Both the position numbers and the translations under genes were made by a program. A DNA stretch of 64,000 bases from Paenibacillus radicis (ex Xue et al. 2023). GTDB taxonomy: Bacteria; Bacillota; Bacilli; Paenibacillales; NBRC-103111. Below the pieces are notes generated by a model, which was not told where the DNA came from, made no database searches, and was given only the letters and a program-made list of their open reading frames with translations. The DNA lies in assembly GCF_024722015.1 (NCBI RefSeq), contig NZ_JANQBD010000021.1:106105-170104 (forward strand), written 5' to 3'. Of the stretch, positions 1-8,480 are shown in pieces (positions within the stretch are counted from its first letter, which is position 1; each line of letters opens with the position of its first letter).

Positions 1-39
1 TCATCCGCTTTAACGCAAGGTTTGATTGCCAATTTTTAA
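1..39 (+). CDS. Possible 3' end of an upstream gene
   Basis: Frame 1 is open from the window edge and ends in TAA at 37-39, giving the tail SSALTQGLIANF. The other two forward frames stop at 13 and 68. A terminator follows at 88-114, as expected behind a gene end. The fragment is too short to identify and could be chance. Confidence 0.3.
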   Translation, partial: SSALTQGLIANF

Positions 40-87
40 TGGTGATTAAGGGCTTGTTTACCCTATGATTGCCTTTAAAGATACATT

Positions 88-114
88 AAAGCTGCGGCTG
101 TCTGCAGCTTTTTT
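88..114 (+). terminator. Rho-independent terminator
   Basis: The stem AAGCTGC / GCAGCTT (89-95 with 104-110) has an 8-nt loop and runs into a TTTTTT tract. It would end the transcript entering from the left edge. Confidence 0.75.
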
Positions 115-140
115 GAGTTAATGACAGAAGAATAAGAGCA

Positions 141-169
141 TTGACATAACAGTTGTGGTGGTCTATATT
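141..169 (+). promoter_or_regulatory. SigA-type promoter for the LysR gene
   Basis: TTGACA at 141-146 and TATATT at 164-169 are separated by exactly 17 bp. The transcript would start near 176 and carry a leader of about 150 nt before the LysR start codon. Confidence 0.7.
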
Positions 170-220
170 TAAAATATACTAAACATATCGGAATAATCAA
201 TTATCTACCGGATTACCAGG

Positions 221-256
221 AGATACATCATTCCTCTTTTTGAGGCGGGTGTATCT
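221..256 (+). promoter_or_regulatory. Hairpin in the LysR leader
   Basis: AGATACA (221-227) pairs with TGTATCT (250-256), and an inner CCTC/GAGG stem (233-236 with 242-245) forms within it. It lies between promoter and start codon. No strong T-tract follows, so it is either a weak attenuator or a palindromic regulator site. I do not recognise it as a known riboswitch. Confidence 0.4.
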
Positions 257-324
257 CTATTTGTTTTCGGGGCACAGCAGGATTGTTGAGGAGATGAAAT
301 TTTCATAAGAAAAGGGATGATGGA

Positions 325-1215
325 ATGAATATTGATAATCTGGAAGCTTTCGTGTATGTAATCCATTTCAACAGCTTCAATAAAGCTGCCGACGCTTTAT
401 TTCTATCCCAACCATCGATTTCAGCCCGAATTCAATCATTGGAAAGAGAATTAAATGCACTGCTTTTTGACAGAGAAGGCAAGCATTTCAGCTTAACGGA
501 TAAAGGAAAACAGTTTCTGCCCTACGCCCAGCAAATTTTGCAATCTTATAAAAAGGGTAAGCAGCAGCTGCAGCATAAGAGTTCTTCGCTTGATGAGTTG
601 AGAATTGGATGTACGGTATCCGTATCGAATTATTTGATTCCCGAAATACTTCCTTTGCTGAAAGAGCAGGTACCTGATGTTCAAATAAAACTGACCACCG
701 CTCCATCCGAGACTTTATTAGAAAAATTGTTAAGCAAAGAGATCGACTTAGGACTTGTTCGTAACATTGCTCATCCCCATATCCATTCCGTTAAGTTTTA
801 TGAGGATCCTATCCGTCTTTTTGTACGTCAGGAGCATGCGTTCGCAAGGATGGATGCTGTGACTGTAGAGGATGTTGTTAATGAGCCATTGGTATTTTTT
901 GAATGCGGCTCTCTGGACTGGATGAAAATTCACAGGCTGTTCGATTCGCTGCACCTCCCCCCTAATATTGTGTACCATATCGATAATTTGGAAACAGCCA
1001 AAAAGCTGGTGCTCAAGGGAGTAGGTATCAGCTTTCTTCCCGAGCTCTGTGTTCAAAAGGAGGTTCAGGATAACCTGCTGGTTCCTATCGAGCTTCCGAC
1101 TTTAAATAGTCTCTCACTTCGTACCAACCTGATCTCGCTGAACGGGGAAAGCTTGCATTGGCATAAATTGTTTCAGGAAACGGTTAAAGGAATAAATTTC
1201 AAATCATGCTTCTAA
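325..1215 (+). CDS. LysR-family transcriptional regulator
   Basis: This 296-residue protein has the LysR-type layout. A winged helix-turn-helix fills residues 1-60 (NLEAFVYVI, KAADALFLSQPSISARIQSLE). A periplasmic-binding-protein-like effector domain follows from about 90 to 290 (ELRIGCTVSVSNYLIPEILP). Length is typical for the family. The ATG follows an AAAGGGA ribosome site. It is transcribed in the same direction as, and directly upstream of, the monooxygenase/ABC operon, so it is the likely activator of that operon. The effector is unknown. CysL/CytR-like regulators of sulfur genes belong to this family, but the sequence alone does not assign one. Confidence 0.9.
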   Translation: MNIDNLEAFVYVIHFNSFNKAADALFLSQPSISARIQSLERELNALLFDREGKHFSLTDKGKQFLPYAQQILQSYKKGKQQLQHKSSSLDELRIGCTVSVSNYLIPEILPLLKEQVPDVQIKLTTAPSETLLEKLLSKEIDLGLVRNIAHPHIHSVKFYEDPIRLFVRQEHAFARMDAVTVEDVVNEPLVFFECGSLDWMKIHRLFDSLHLPPNIVYHIDNLETAKKLVLKGVGISFLPELCVQKEVQDNLLVPIELPTLNSLSLRTNLISLNGESLHWHKLFQETVKGINFKSCF

Positions 1216-1261
1216 TAGAATTATTAAATTAATGGATAGAAAGAACCTATTATCCGACCGA

Positions 1262-1290
1262 TTGACGGTGTCTAGAGGCGGTGTTACAGT
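1262..1290 (+). promoter_or_regulatory. Candidate promoter of the monooxygenase/ABC operon
   Basis: TTGACG (1262-1267) is followed after 17 bp by TACAGT (1285-1290), a weak -10 box. A weak -10 box fits a promoter that needs a LysR activator. The 137-bp gap between the two genes is the obvious site for LysR binding. Confidence 0.4.
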
Positions 1291-1352
1291 TTTAATAAGA
1301 GTTAATACCAACAAAACCTATAGGAAATAATTTAATTGGGAGCGTGTAAATA

Positions 1353-2369
1353 ATGGGACTCCGGCTAAGCATCTTGGATCAAAGCCCGATTGGAGAGAAG
1401 GAAACGGCCAGCGAGGCATTTCAGAATACGGTTAAGCTTGCGCAGAAGGCGGAGGAACTGGGCTATTACCGTTTCTGGGTATCCGAGCATCACGATTCGG
1501 ATAGACTGGCCGGTTCCTCGCCGGAGGTGCTGATTTCTTACTTATTGGCCAAAACCAAAAAGATTCGTGTAGGATCGGGCGGTGTGATGCTGCAGCATTA
1601 TAGCCCTTATAAGGTGGCAGAGAACTTTAATGTTCTTGCTTCTCTCGAACCAGGACGTGTCGACCTTGGTATAGGCAGAGCGCCTGGAGGCTTACCGCGT
1701 TCGACCAGAGCGCTGCAACAGGATGCTTATGGGAACAGCAAGTCGTTGGGAGAAAAGCTTGTGGAATTGAAGCAATTTCTAGCTAACGAGCTGGACGTTA
1801 ATGATCCGCTTCACGGTGTGAGAGCAACGCCATTTCCGCAGAAAGCAGCCGACTTGTATTTGCTTGGAGCCAGTATAGAGAGCGCTGGGCTGGCGGCTAG
1901 TCTAGGAATCCCTTATGTATTCTCACAGTCGATCAACTGTGAGGAAAGGACTATAAGCGAAGCCTTTGAGCTCTACCGTTCGCAGTTCCAGCCAGGGAAC
2001 TTGAAGCAGCCCCAAGCTATTCTCGCTTTATCTGTCATCTTGACTAATACAGACGAAGAAGCGGAGCAACTGGCCGCAGCTAATTCGAAGATTTTCAAAA
2101 TTCGGTTGGAAAGCGGACGGACGTTGACGGTGAGAAGCATAGAGCAGATAGAGGAATACGGGCGGCAAACAACGGAGCCTTATACGATTGAGGAAACGAA
2201 GGCCAATATCATTTACGGTTCCAAAGAAACAGTCCGTCAGAAGCTGATCGCCATTCAGCACAAATATCAAATTGACGAGCTTATTATTAGTGTTGCATTA
2301 CCTGAATTTGCAAAACGGCTTTATGCTTATGTACTGCTGCAGGAAGCTTTTTCAGAGCTGACCGTTTAG
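1353..2369 (+). CDS. LLM-class flavin-dependent oxidoreductase (MsnO8-like)
   Basis: A 338-residue luciferase-like monooxygenase. The N-terminus LSILDQSPIG, the FWVSEHHDSDRLAGSSPEVL block and GRVDLGIGRAPGG are typical of the single-component-like LLM group that includes MsnO8 and YhbW. These enzymes form a TIM barrel and use reduced flavin supplied by a separate reductase. No flavin reductase is encoded nearby. The gene is first in an operon with a second LLM enzyme and an importer. A role in oxidising the imported compound is inferred; the substrate is not visible in the sequence. Confidence 0.88.
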   Translation: MGLRLSILDQSPIGEKETASEAFQNTVKLAQKAEELGYYRFWVSEHHDSDRLAGSSPEVLISYLLAKTKKIRVGSGGVMLQHYSPYKVAENFNVLASLEPGRVDLGIGRAPGGLPRSTRALQQDAYGNSKSLGEKLVELKQFLANELDVNDPLHGVRATPFPQKAADLYLLGASIESAGLAASLGIPYVFSQSINCEERTISEAFELYRSQFQPGNLKQPQAILALSVILTNTDEEAEQLAAANSKIFKIRLESGRTLTVRSIEQIEEYGRQTTEPYTIEETKANIIYGSKETVRQKLIAIQHKYQIDELIISVALPEFAKRLYAYVLLQEAFSELTV

Positions 2370-2401
2370 TAGTCACTATATAACATTGGGAGGGGATTAC
2401 C

Positions 2402-3784
2402 ATTACACAGCAAAGAAAGTTGAAAATTGGCGCGATGCTGCACGGAGCGGGCGGGCATATGGCGGCTTGGAGACATCCTGAAGCCGTTGCTGATGCAAGT
2501 GTAAACTTTGAATTTTATAAGCAGCTTGTTCAGAAGGCTGAGGCGGGTAAGCTCGATTTGGTTTTTGTGGCAGACGGCTTGTATATTAACGAAATTTCGC
2601 ATCCGAATTTTTTGAACCGGTTTGAGCCGGTTGCGGTTTTATCGGCTTTGGCTGGAGTAAGCTCACACATTGGCCTTGTTGGAACACTCTCCACCTCTTA
2701 CAGTGAGCCGTATACGGTTGCCAGACAGTTCGCAACGATCGATATGATCAGTGGCGGTCGTGCGGGCTGGAATGCGGTAACTTCTCCTTTGGAGGGCTCG
2801 GCTTTAAACTACAGTAAAACAGAGCATCCGTCACATGAGCTGCGTTATCGAATCGCCGAAGAGTATTTGCAGATAGCAAAAGGGCTGTGGGATTCATGGG
2901 AGGATGATGCTTTTGTACGCGATAAGGAATCCGGTCAATTTATAGATCCTTCTAAAATGCATCGTTTAAACCATAAGGGCGAGTTTTATTCGGTACAGGG
3001 TCCACTTAATATTGCCAGATCGAGGCAGGGGCAGCCTCTAATTTTTCAAGCGGGATCGTCAGATGCAGGCAAAGATTTGGCAGCCAAAGAGGCAGATGCG
3101 GTATTTACCGGGCACGAAACGATAGAAGAAGCTAAGAGCTTTTATCAGGATGTGAAAAGGAGAGCCGTGAAATTCGGACGTTCGGCAGGCGATGTATTGA
3201 TATTCCCGGGCATTAGCCCGATTGTAGGTTCTACTGAGGAAGAGGCCAAAGCGAAGTACGAGCAAATTGCCAATCTTGTTGATATTAATGTTGCCTTACA
3301 TTACTTGGGGCGGTTTTTTGACCATTTTGATTTTAAACAGTTCCCTCTGGACGAACCCTTGCCCGATCTCGGAGATTTGGGAAGTGAAGGCTTTAAGAGC
3401 ACAAGCGAGCGCATTAAAAAAATGGCAAAAGACGAAAATCTGACATTGCGGCAGCTGGCGCTTAGAGTCACTTCGCCGAGAAGCGGTTTTACAGGAACGC
3501 CTGTACAAATAGCGGATACGATACAGCGCTGGTTCGAAGAGGGGGCAGCTGACGGATTTATGATCGGGAGTGCTGTGCTTCCAACGGGGCTAAATGATTT
3601 TGTTGATCATGTCGTTCCTATCTTACAAGAACGAGGCTTGTTCCGGACTGACTATGAGCATGATACTTTGCGAGGCAATCTGGGGCTTCCGTTCCCGGAA
3701 AACCGTTACACTTTGGCAAGATCGAATAAAGAGGCGGCCGTTGAGACAGTAGCTGATGCAATCGCTGATGCTGTCGGCAAATAA
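2402..3784 (+). CDS. LLM monooxygenase, NtaA/SnaA/DszA family
   Basis: The protein of about 460 residues matches the two-component FMNH2-dependent monooxygenases that include nitrilotriacetate monooxygenase A, pristinamycin synthase SnaA and dibenzothiophene-sulfone monooxygenase DszA. Supporting blocks are GAMLHGAGGHMAAWRHP, TSYSEPYTVARQFATIDMIS, GRAGWNAVTSP and FQAGSSDAGKDLAA. The start is uncertain. The strong site GGGAGGGG (2388-2395) is 6 nt before an ATT codon at 2402 that would give (M)TQQRKLKIGAM. The first conventional start is TTG at 2420, 24 nt from that site. I give the ATT start because of ribosome-site spacing. The gene follows the first LLM gene after 32 bp and precedes the importer genes. 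Confidence 0.85.
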   Translation: MTQQRKLKIGAMLHGAGGHMAAWRHPEAVADASVNFEFYKQLVQKAEAGKLDLVFVADGLYINEISHPNFLNRFEPVAVLSALAGVSSHIGLVGTLSTSYSEPYTVARQFATIDMISGGRAGWNAVTSPLEGSALNYSKTEHPSHELRYRIAEEYLQIAKGLWDSWEDDAFVRDKESGQFIDPSKMHRLNHKGEFYSVQGPLNIARSRQGQPLIFQAGSSDAGKDLAAKEADAVFTGHETIEEAKSFYQDVKRRAVKFGRSAGDVLIFPGISPIVGSTEEEAKAKYEQIANLVDINVALHYLGRFFDHFDFKQFPLDEPLPDLGDLGSEGFKSTSERIKKMAKDENLTLRQLALRVTSPRSGFTGTPVQIADTIQRWFEEGAADGFMIGSAVLPTGLNDFVDHVVPILQERGLFRTDYEHDTLRGNLGLPFPENRYTLARSNKEAAVETVADAIADAVGK

Positions 3785-3852
3785 GCAGCTGAAGAATCTG
3801 CGTAAGAATAGAACTCATTTTTAAACATTTATATAGGGACGGGGGGCTTCCA

Positions 3853-5511
3853 ATGAGGGGCAATTTATTGAAAAGGTTGACGATATTTACAACGCTGATG
3901 CTGGTTGCAGCAGGCTGCTCAGGAGATAAGAGTAATGTAGCTCCGACTGCAGCACAGGGGGCCAATCAGCAGGAGGCCGTCACCAAGGGCGGTGAGCTGA
4001 CATTTGGCGTGGCTGCATCGCCGGGAGGGCTTGACCCCAATGTGTTTCCAGGTGCCGGGGATTACCGAATTATGCGGTCAATCTTTGACAGCTTGATCGT
4101 TCAGATGCCGGATCAGACATTCAAGCCATGGCTGGCTACGGAATGGACCGTTTCACCGGATGCCAAAAGCTACACCTTTAAGCTGCGTAAAGACGTGAAA
4201 TTCCATGACGGAACCCCATTTAATGCGGCTGCTGTTAAATACAATTTTGACCGGATTGTGAATCCCGACACGAAGTCGAGGTTTGCCGTAACGTTAATCG
4301 GACCGTATGAATCTTCAGAAGTGATAGACGAGTTTACAGTAAAGGTGAATTTGAAATCGCCGTACAGCGCTTTTTTGAGCAGCTTGAGCCAAGCGTTCCT
4401 TGGTATTGTTTCTCCGGCGGCCGCTCAGAAATATGGCGAGAATCTCGCCAAAAATCCAGTCGGTACAGGACCGTTTAAATTTGTTAGCTGGGTTGAAAAT
4501 GCAGCGATTACGCTTGATAGAAACCCGGATTACAACTGGGGTCCGCCAATAGCGCAAAACAAGGGTGCCGCCTACATCGACAAGCTGACGTTCAAAATCA
4601 TTCCGGAGGAAGCAACCAGGATCGGTTCCGTGCAGAGCGGGCAAATTTCTGCGGTAGAAACGGTGCCGCCTCAGAATCTGATTTCGCTCAAAAATGATCC
4701 GAACATTACTTTAATAGAAGCAGAATCGGCCGGCATTCCTTTCACTTTGATGCTCAATCAGGACCACGCTCCATGGAATGAGCTGAAAGCGAGAAAAGCG
4801 GTGCAGTTGGCTATAGACGTCGACACGATCGTAAAAACACTTTATCTGGGTACTTATAAGCGGGCATGGTCGCCTCTTACGCCTTCTGTACTTGGCTATA
4901 ATACTTCACTTGAAAATTCAATTAAGCCGGATATCCCCAAAGCGAATCAGCTGCTTGACGAGTTGGGATGGGTGCGCGGAGCTGATGGGATACGGGCGAA
5001 GAATGGGAAGCCGTTGAGCCTGTATTTCGTGACAAGCACGCCAAACCGCGAGAAACGTAATGATATAGCAGCGATGATCCAGCAGCAGCTTAAGCAGGTG
5101 GGGATCCAAGTTAATGTTGAAATTACGACCAGTACGAATGCCCAAACAATCGTCATGGACAAAGGAACTAATGATTTGTACGGAGTCAGCAATGTGACGG
5201 GTGATCCTGATATTCTGCGCAGCTTTTTCCATACTAATGCGATACCAAAGGAAGGCCGTTGGGGGCATAATCATACCCATCTGTCCGATCCGCAGCTTGA
5301 TAAATGGTTGGAAGAAGGTCTGAAGGAGCAGGACCCTCAAAAGCGGAGCGAAGTTTACAAAAAAATTCAAAGCTATGTAGTGGAAAATGCTATCGGATTT
5401 CCCATATATATATTCCCTTACACGGTGGCCTCGGCAAAAACGGCCAAAGGCTTGAAATTTGACGCACTAGGCTACCCGCTGTTCTATGATGCATATGTGG
5501 TGAAAAAATAA
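3853..5511 (+). CDS. Dipeptide/oligopeptide-type solute-binding lipoprotein (SBP_bac_5)
   Basis: A 552-residue family-5 extracellular solute-binding protein. A signal peptide ends in the lipobox VAAGC, with the lipidated cysteine at residue 22. Family blocks are GGLDPNVFPG, LATEWTVSPDAKSYTFKLRKDVKFHDGTPF (split here across residues 95-125) and NPVGTGPFKF. The C-terminal lobe includes GDPDILRSFFHTNAIP. It should capture the substrate outside the membrane for the permeases encoded next. Proteins of this family bind peptides, glutathione, opines or metal chelates, so the ligand cannot be read from sequence. The ATG follows GGGACGGGGGG. Confidence 0.93.
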   Translation: MRGNLLKRLTIFTTLMLVAAGCSGDKSNVAPTAAQGANQQEAVTKGGELTFGVAASPGGLDPNVFPGAGDYRIMRSIFDSLIVQMPDQTFKPWLATEWTVSPDAKSYTFKLRKDVKFHDGTPFNAAAVKYNFDRIVNPDTKSRFAVTLIGPYESSEVIDEFTVKVNLKSPYSAFLSSLSQAFLGIVSPAAAQKYGENLAKNPVGTGPFKFVSWVENAAITLDRNPDYNWGPPIAQNKGAAYIDKLTFKIIPEEATRIGSVQSGQISAVETVPPQNLISLKNDPNITLIEAESAGIPFTLMLNQDHAPWNELKARKAVQLAIDVDTIVKTLYLGTYKRAWSPLTPSVLGYNTSLENSIKPDIPKANQLLDELGWVRGADGIRAKNGKPLSLYFVTSTPNREKRNDIAAMIQQQLKQVGIQVNVEITTSTNAQTIVMDKGTNDLYGVSNVTGDPDILRSFFHTNAIPKEGRWGHNHTHLSDPQLDKWLEEGLKEQDPQKRSEVYKKIQSYVVENAIGFPIYIFPYTVASAKTAKGLKFDALGYPLFYDAYVVKK

Positions 5512-5532
5512 GCCTCGAAAGGAAGGATCGCT

Positions 5533-6459
5533 ATGGCTTCAGCCATTATTCGTAGGGCTTTCACTTCCCTTCTGGTCATTATCGGGTCGCTGGTGCTCGT
5601 TTTCTTTATTCTGTACCTGCTTCCCGGTGACCCGGTCTTGGCGATGCTGGATGGAGTGAGCGCCAGTCCGGAAGCCGTGCAAAATCTGCGCCAGCAGCTA
5701 GGCTTGGATAAACCTTTGGGTATACAATTCGCTCATTACTTCTGGGATATGATTCGAGGCGACTTTGGCAAATCGCTCGTAAATGGAGATCCGGTATTAC
5801 CTAAGATTTGGGAGCAGCTTCCATCGACGGTTGCTTTAACTCTAGCCAGCTCCCTGGTGTCAATAGTTATCGGCGTTCTGTTGGGAGTGCTCTCAGCGGT
5901 TCACCATAACCGGTTTATTGACATTATCGCAAGGATCATCAGCTTGTTCGGCATATCGACGCCAACGTTTTGGTCAGGAATTCTGTTAATTCTCATATTT
6001 TCCGTTCAGCTTCATTGGTTCCCGGCTATGGGGTCGGATGGATTCAGCACGCTGGTGCTTCCTGCCTTGGCGCTTGGATTTGTTACCTCCGGCTTTATCG
6101 TTCGGATGGTAAGAAACAGCATGCTGGATGTCATTCACGAGCAGTTCATTGTGACGCTCCGTTCCAAAGGGCTGCCTGAACGCATCATTATGTATCGACA
6201 TGCGCTGCGCAATGCGCTCATTCCCGCTATTACGATGCTGGGCGTGCAAATAGGGGAGCTGCTAGCCGGAGCCGTCGTAATCGAAACCGTGTTTTCCCGT
6301 CAGGGCGTCGGCAGGCTGCTGGCGGACGCCATTACTGCCAAGGATTTGCCCGTCGTTCAGGGAATTATTTTGTTCACGGCCGTTATGTATGTTCTTGTAA
6401 ATTTACTGGTTGACGTGTCATACTCTGCGATTGATCCCAGGGTAAGACGTTCAGCGTAG
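5533..6459 (+). CDS. ABC transporter permease, DppB/OppB-type
   Basis: This 308-residue integral membrane protein is the first permease of a peptide/nickel-type ABC importer. It has an N-terminal membrane segment (LVIIGSLVLVFFILYLLPGD), the family LGLDKP and GDFGKSLVNGDPV stretches, and the cytoplasmic EAA loop (TLRSKGLPERIIMYRHALRN) that contacts the ATPases. About six membrane segments are evident. It starts 21 bp after the binding-protein gene behind GAAAGGAAGG. Confidence 0.92.
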   Translation: MASAIIRRAFTSLLVIIGSLVLVFFILYLLPGDPVLAMLDGVSASPEAVQNLRQQLGLDKPLGIQFAHYFWDMIRGDFGKSLVNGDPVLPKIWEQLPSTVALTLASSLVSIVIGVLLGVLSAVHHNRFIDIIARIISLFGISTPTFWSGILLILIFSVQLHWFPAMGSDGFSTLVLPALALGFVTSGFIVRMVRNSMLDVIHEQFIVTLRSKGLPERIIMYRHALRNALIPAITMLGVQIGELLAGAVVIETVFSRQGVGRLLADAITAKDLPVVQGIILFTAVMYVLVNLLVDVSYSAIDPRVRRSA

Positions 6460-6488
6460 AAGCTTTTTTGAGGAAAGGAGAATGGTTT

Positions 6489-7385
6489 GTGAAGCATGCC
6501 GCGTCAGCAGAAGTTGTATTGCCTGGAAAAAGGCTGCATCTATCCCTACTTAAAATTGGCAATAAAAAGCTGTCCATTACGGATTCATTAGTCTATATAG
6601 CCGGACTTATCATCCTGCTAATTAGTATATGCGCTCTTTTTCCGCAATGGATTGCACCTTACGCCCCCACGCAAATGATGGCTGATGCCATCTTGAAGCC
6701 GCCGAGTGCGGCACATCTGTTCGGTACCGATTATTACGGCAGGGACGTATTTTCCTTAGTCGTATTCGGAAGCCGTGACTCCTTGTTTATCGGAGTTGTC
6801 TCCGTGCTTATTGGCGGGATAACCGGAGGCACCATGGGAGCGTTGTCCGGCTATATTGGAGGCTGGATCGATGGGGTTCTTATGCGGATTGTCGATGTCC
6901 TAATGACCATTCCCGGTCTTTTGCTGGCACTCGCCATTGCTGCTGCCCTTGGTCCAAGCTTTTTCAATGTGGTGTTAGCTGTCAGTGTTTCCGCTATTCC
7001 GGGCTATGCCAGAGTTATGAGGAGTCAAGCGATTGCGATGAAAGGACGTCCTTTTATTACCGCCTCCTATTCGATAGGCTCCAATCACTGGCATATATTT
7101 ACGCGCCATATATTGCCGAATTCGTTATCCCCTCTGCTTGTTATGGGGACGATTGGAGTAGGCTCTTCCATTCTCATTGGCTCCGGGCTCAGCTTTCTTG
7201 GTCTAGGTGTATTTAGAGAAATACCGGATTGGGGTACGCTGCTGTCCCAGGGAAGAGGGTATTTAACGGTTGCTTGGTGGATGGCGAGCTTTCCTGGGTT
7301 GGCCATAACTTTGTTTGTTCTTTCTGTTAATTTAATAGGCGATAAGTTCAGAGATCACTTGGACCCTAAGAAAAAAAGAATTTAA
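6489..7385 (+). CDS. ABC transporter permease, DppC/OppC-type
   Basis: The second permease of the importer, 298 residues from a GTG start at 6489. I chose that start because AAAGGAG lies 8 nt upstream; a TTG at 6468 has no ribosome site. Family features are the conserved pre-membrane stretch HLFGTDYYGRDVFSLVVFGSRDS (residues about 72-95), the EAA region with GSNHWHIFTRHILPN, and the C-terminal FLGLGVFREIPDWG. It pairs with the DppB-type subunit to form the translocation pore. Confidence 0.92.
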   Translation: MKHAASAEVVLPGKRLHLSLLKIGNKKLSITDSLVYIAGLIILLISICALFPQWIAPYAPTQMMADAILKPPSAAHLFGTDYYGRDVFSLVVFGSRDSLFIGVVSVLIGGITGGTMGALSGYIGGWIDGVLMRIVDVLMTIPGLLLALAIAAALGPSFFNVVLAVSVSAIPGYARVMRSQAIAMKGRPFITASYSIGSNHWHIFTRHILPNSLSPLLVMGTIGVGSSILIGSGLSFLGLGVFREIPDWGTLLSQGRGYLTVAWWMASFPGLAITLFVLSVNLIGDKFRDHLDPKKKRI

Positions 7386-7421
7386 GTTACACTTAAAGAT
7401 ATCTTTCCAGGAGGGATTGAC

Positions 7422-8480
7422 TTGACACTTCTCGATATTCAACATTTGACCGTCGATTTTGCCACAAAACATGGGCTGCTTACTGCGATTACGGATGTAT
7501 CACTTTCCATTAAAGCTGGCGAAACCGTGTGCCTGGTTGGAGAATCGGGAAGCGGCAAGACGGTAGCTTCCAAGTCGATAATGAGGTTGATTGATTATGA
7601 GAACGGCGTAATCTCCAAAGGCAGCATCCTGCTGGAAGGAGTTGATCTAGCTGCCTTATCCCAGGAGCAGCTACGGGTGCTGCGTGGCAAAAAAATAGCG
7701 ATGATCTTTCAGGAGCCTATGGCAGCTTTCGATCCTGTTTTTACAATAGGCAGTCAGATTGTGGATAATATTATTCAGCATAAACGAGTGAGCAAACAGG
7801 CTGCCGCGCAGCAGTCCATCCAACTGCTGTACAGAGTAGGCATACCGGAGCCTGAGCTGAGGATGCGCCAATATCCGAACGAGCTTTCCGGCGGTATGCT
7901 GCAGCGTGCAATGATTGCAATGGCTTTGTCCTGCGAGCCAGAGCTGCTCATTGCTGATGAGCCTACTACGGCACTGGATGTGACCATTCAGGCGCAAATT
8001 TTGCAGCTGCTGCAAGAATTGAAAGCCGAATATAACATGTCTATTTTATTAATTACGCATGACATGGGTATTGCTGCACAATTAGCGGATCGGATTGTTG
8101 TTATGTATGCAGGCAGGGTCATGGAGCAAGCAGCAGCCATCGAGCTCTTTCAACAGCCGTACCATCCCTATACGAAAGCTTTGCTGCAATCGATTCTTAC
8201 GTTGGAAGGCAACCGGGATAAAAGACTATACTCGATAGAAGGATCGATTCCGAGCCTGACGGAGCTTCCGGAAGGCTGCCGATTTCATCCACGCTGCTCC
8301 TACGCTACGGATAAGTGCGTAAGATTCAATCCTCCGCTGCAAGAGATCAACGGGCGGGAAGTGGCCTGCTGGCATGCCGAAGAGCTGGTTGAGACACAAT
8401 GGGGAGCTCAGCAGCGTAATCTGTCTTTTCCGGCTGCCCAAGCGATTTTAACCGATGAGATACAGTGGATACTGCTCTAG
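7422..8480 (+). CDS. ABC transporter ATP-binding protein, DppD/OppD-type
   Basis: A 352-residue ATPase. Walker A is GESGSGKT, the Q-loop region MIFQEPMAAFDPVF, the signature LSGGMLQRAMIAMAL, Walker B LLIADEPT and the switch LITHDMG. The C-terminal oligopeptide-transporter extension (GCRFHPRCSYATDKC) carries the family cysteines. Translation starts at TTG 7422 behind AGGAGG with 7-nt spacing. The gene overlaps the next ATPase gene by 16 bp, implying coupled translation. Confidence 0.93.
   Translation: MTLLDIQHLTVDFATKHGLLTAITDVSLSIKAGETVCLVGESGSGKTVASKSIMRLIDYENGVISKGSILLEGVDLAALSQEQLRVLRGKKIAMIFQEPMAAFDPVFTIGSQIVDNIIQHKRVSKQAAAQQSIQLLYRVGIPEPELRMRQYPNELSGGMLQRAMIAMALSCEPELLIADEPTTALDVTIQAQILQLLQELKAEYNMSILLITHDMGIAAQLADRIVVMYAGRVMEQAAAIELFQQPYHPYTKALLQSILTLEGNRDKRLYSIEGSIPSLTELPEGCRFHPRCSYATDKCVRFNPPLQEINGREVACWHAEELVETQWGAQQRNLSFPAAQAILTDEIQWILL

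Noticed and set aside
181..324. SAM or T-box riboswitch in the LysR leader
   Set aside because: A hairpin is present, but none of the conserved cores of those elements can be found.
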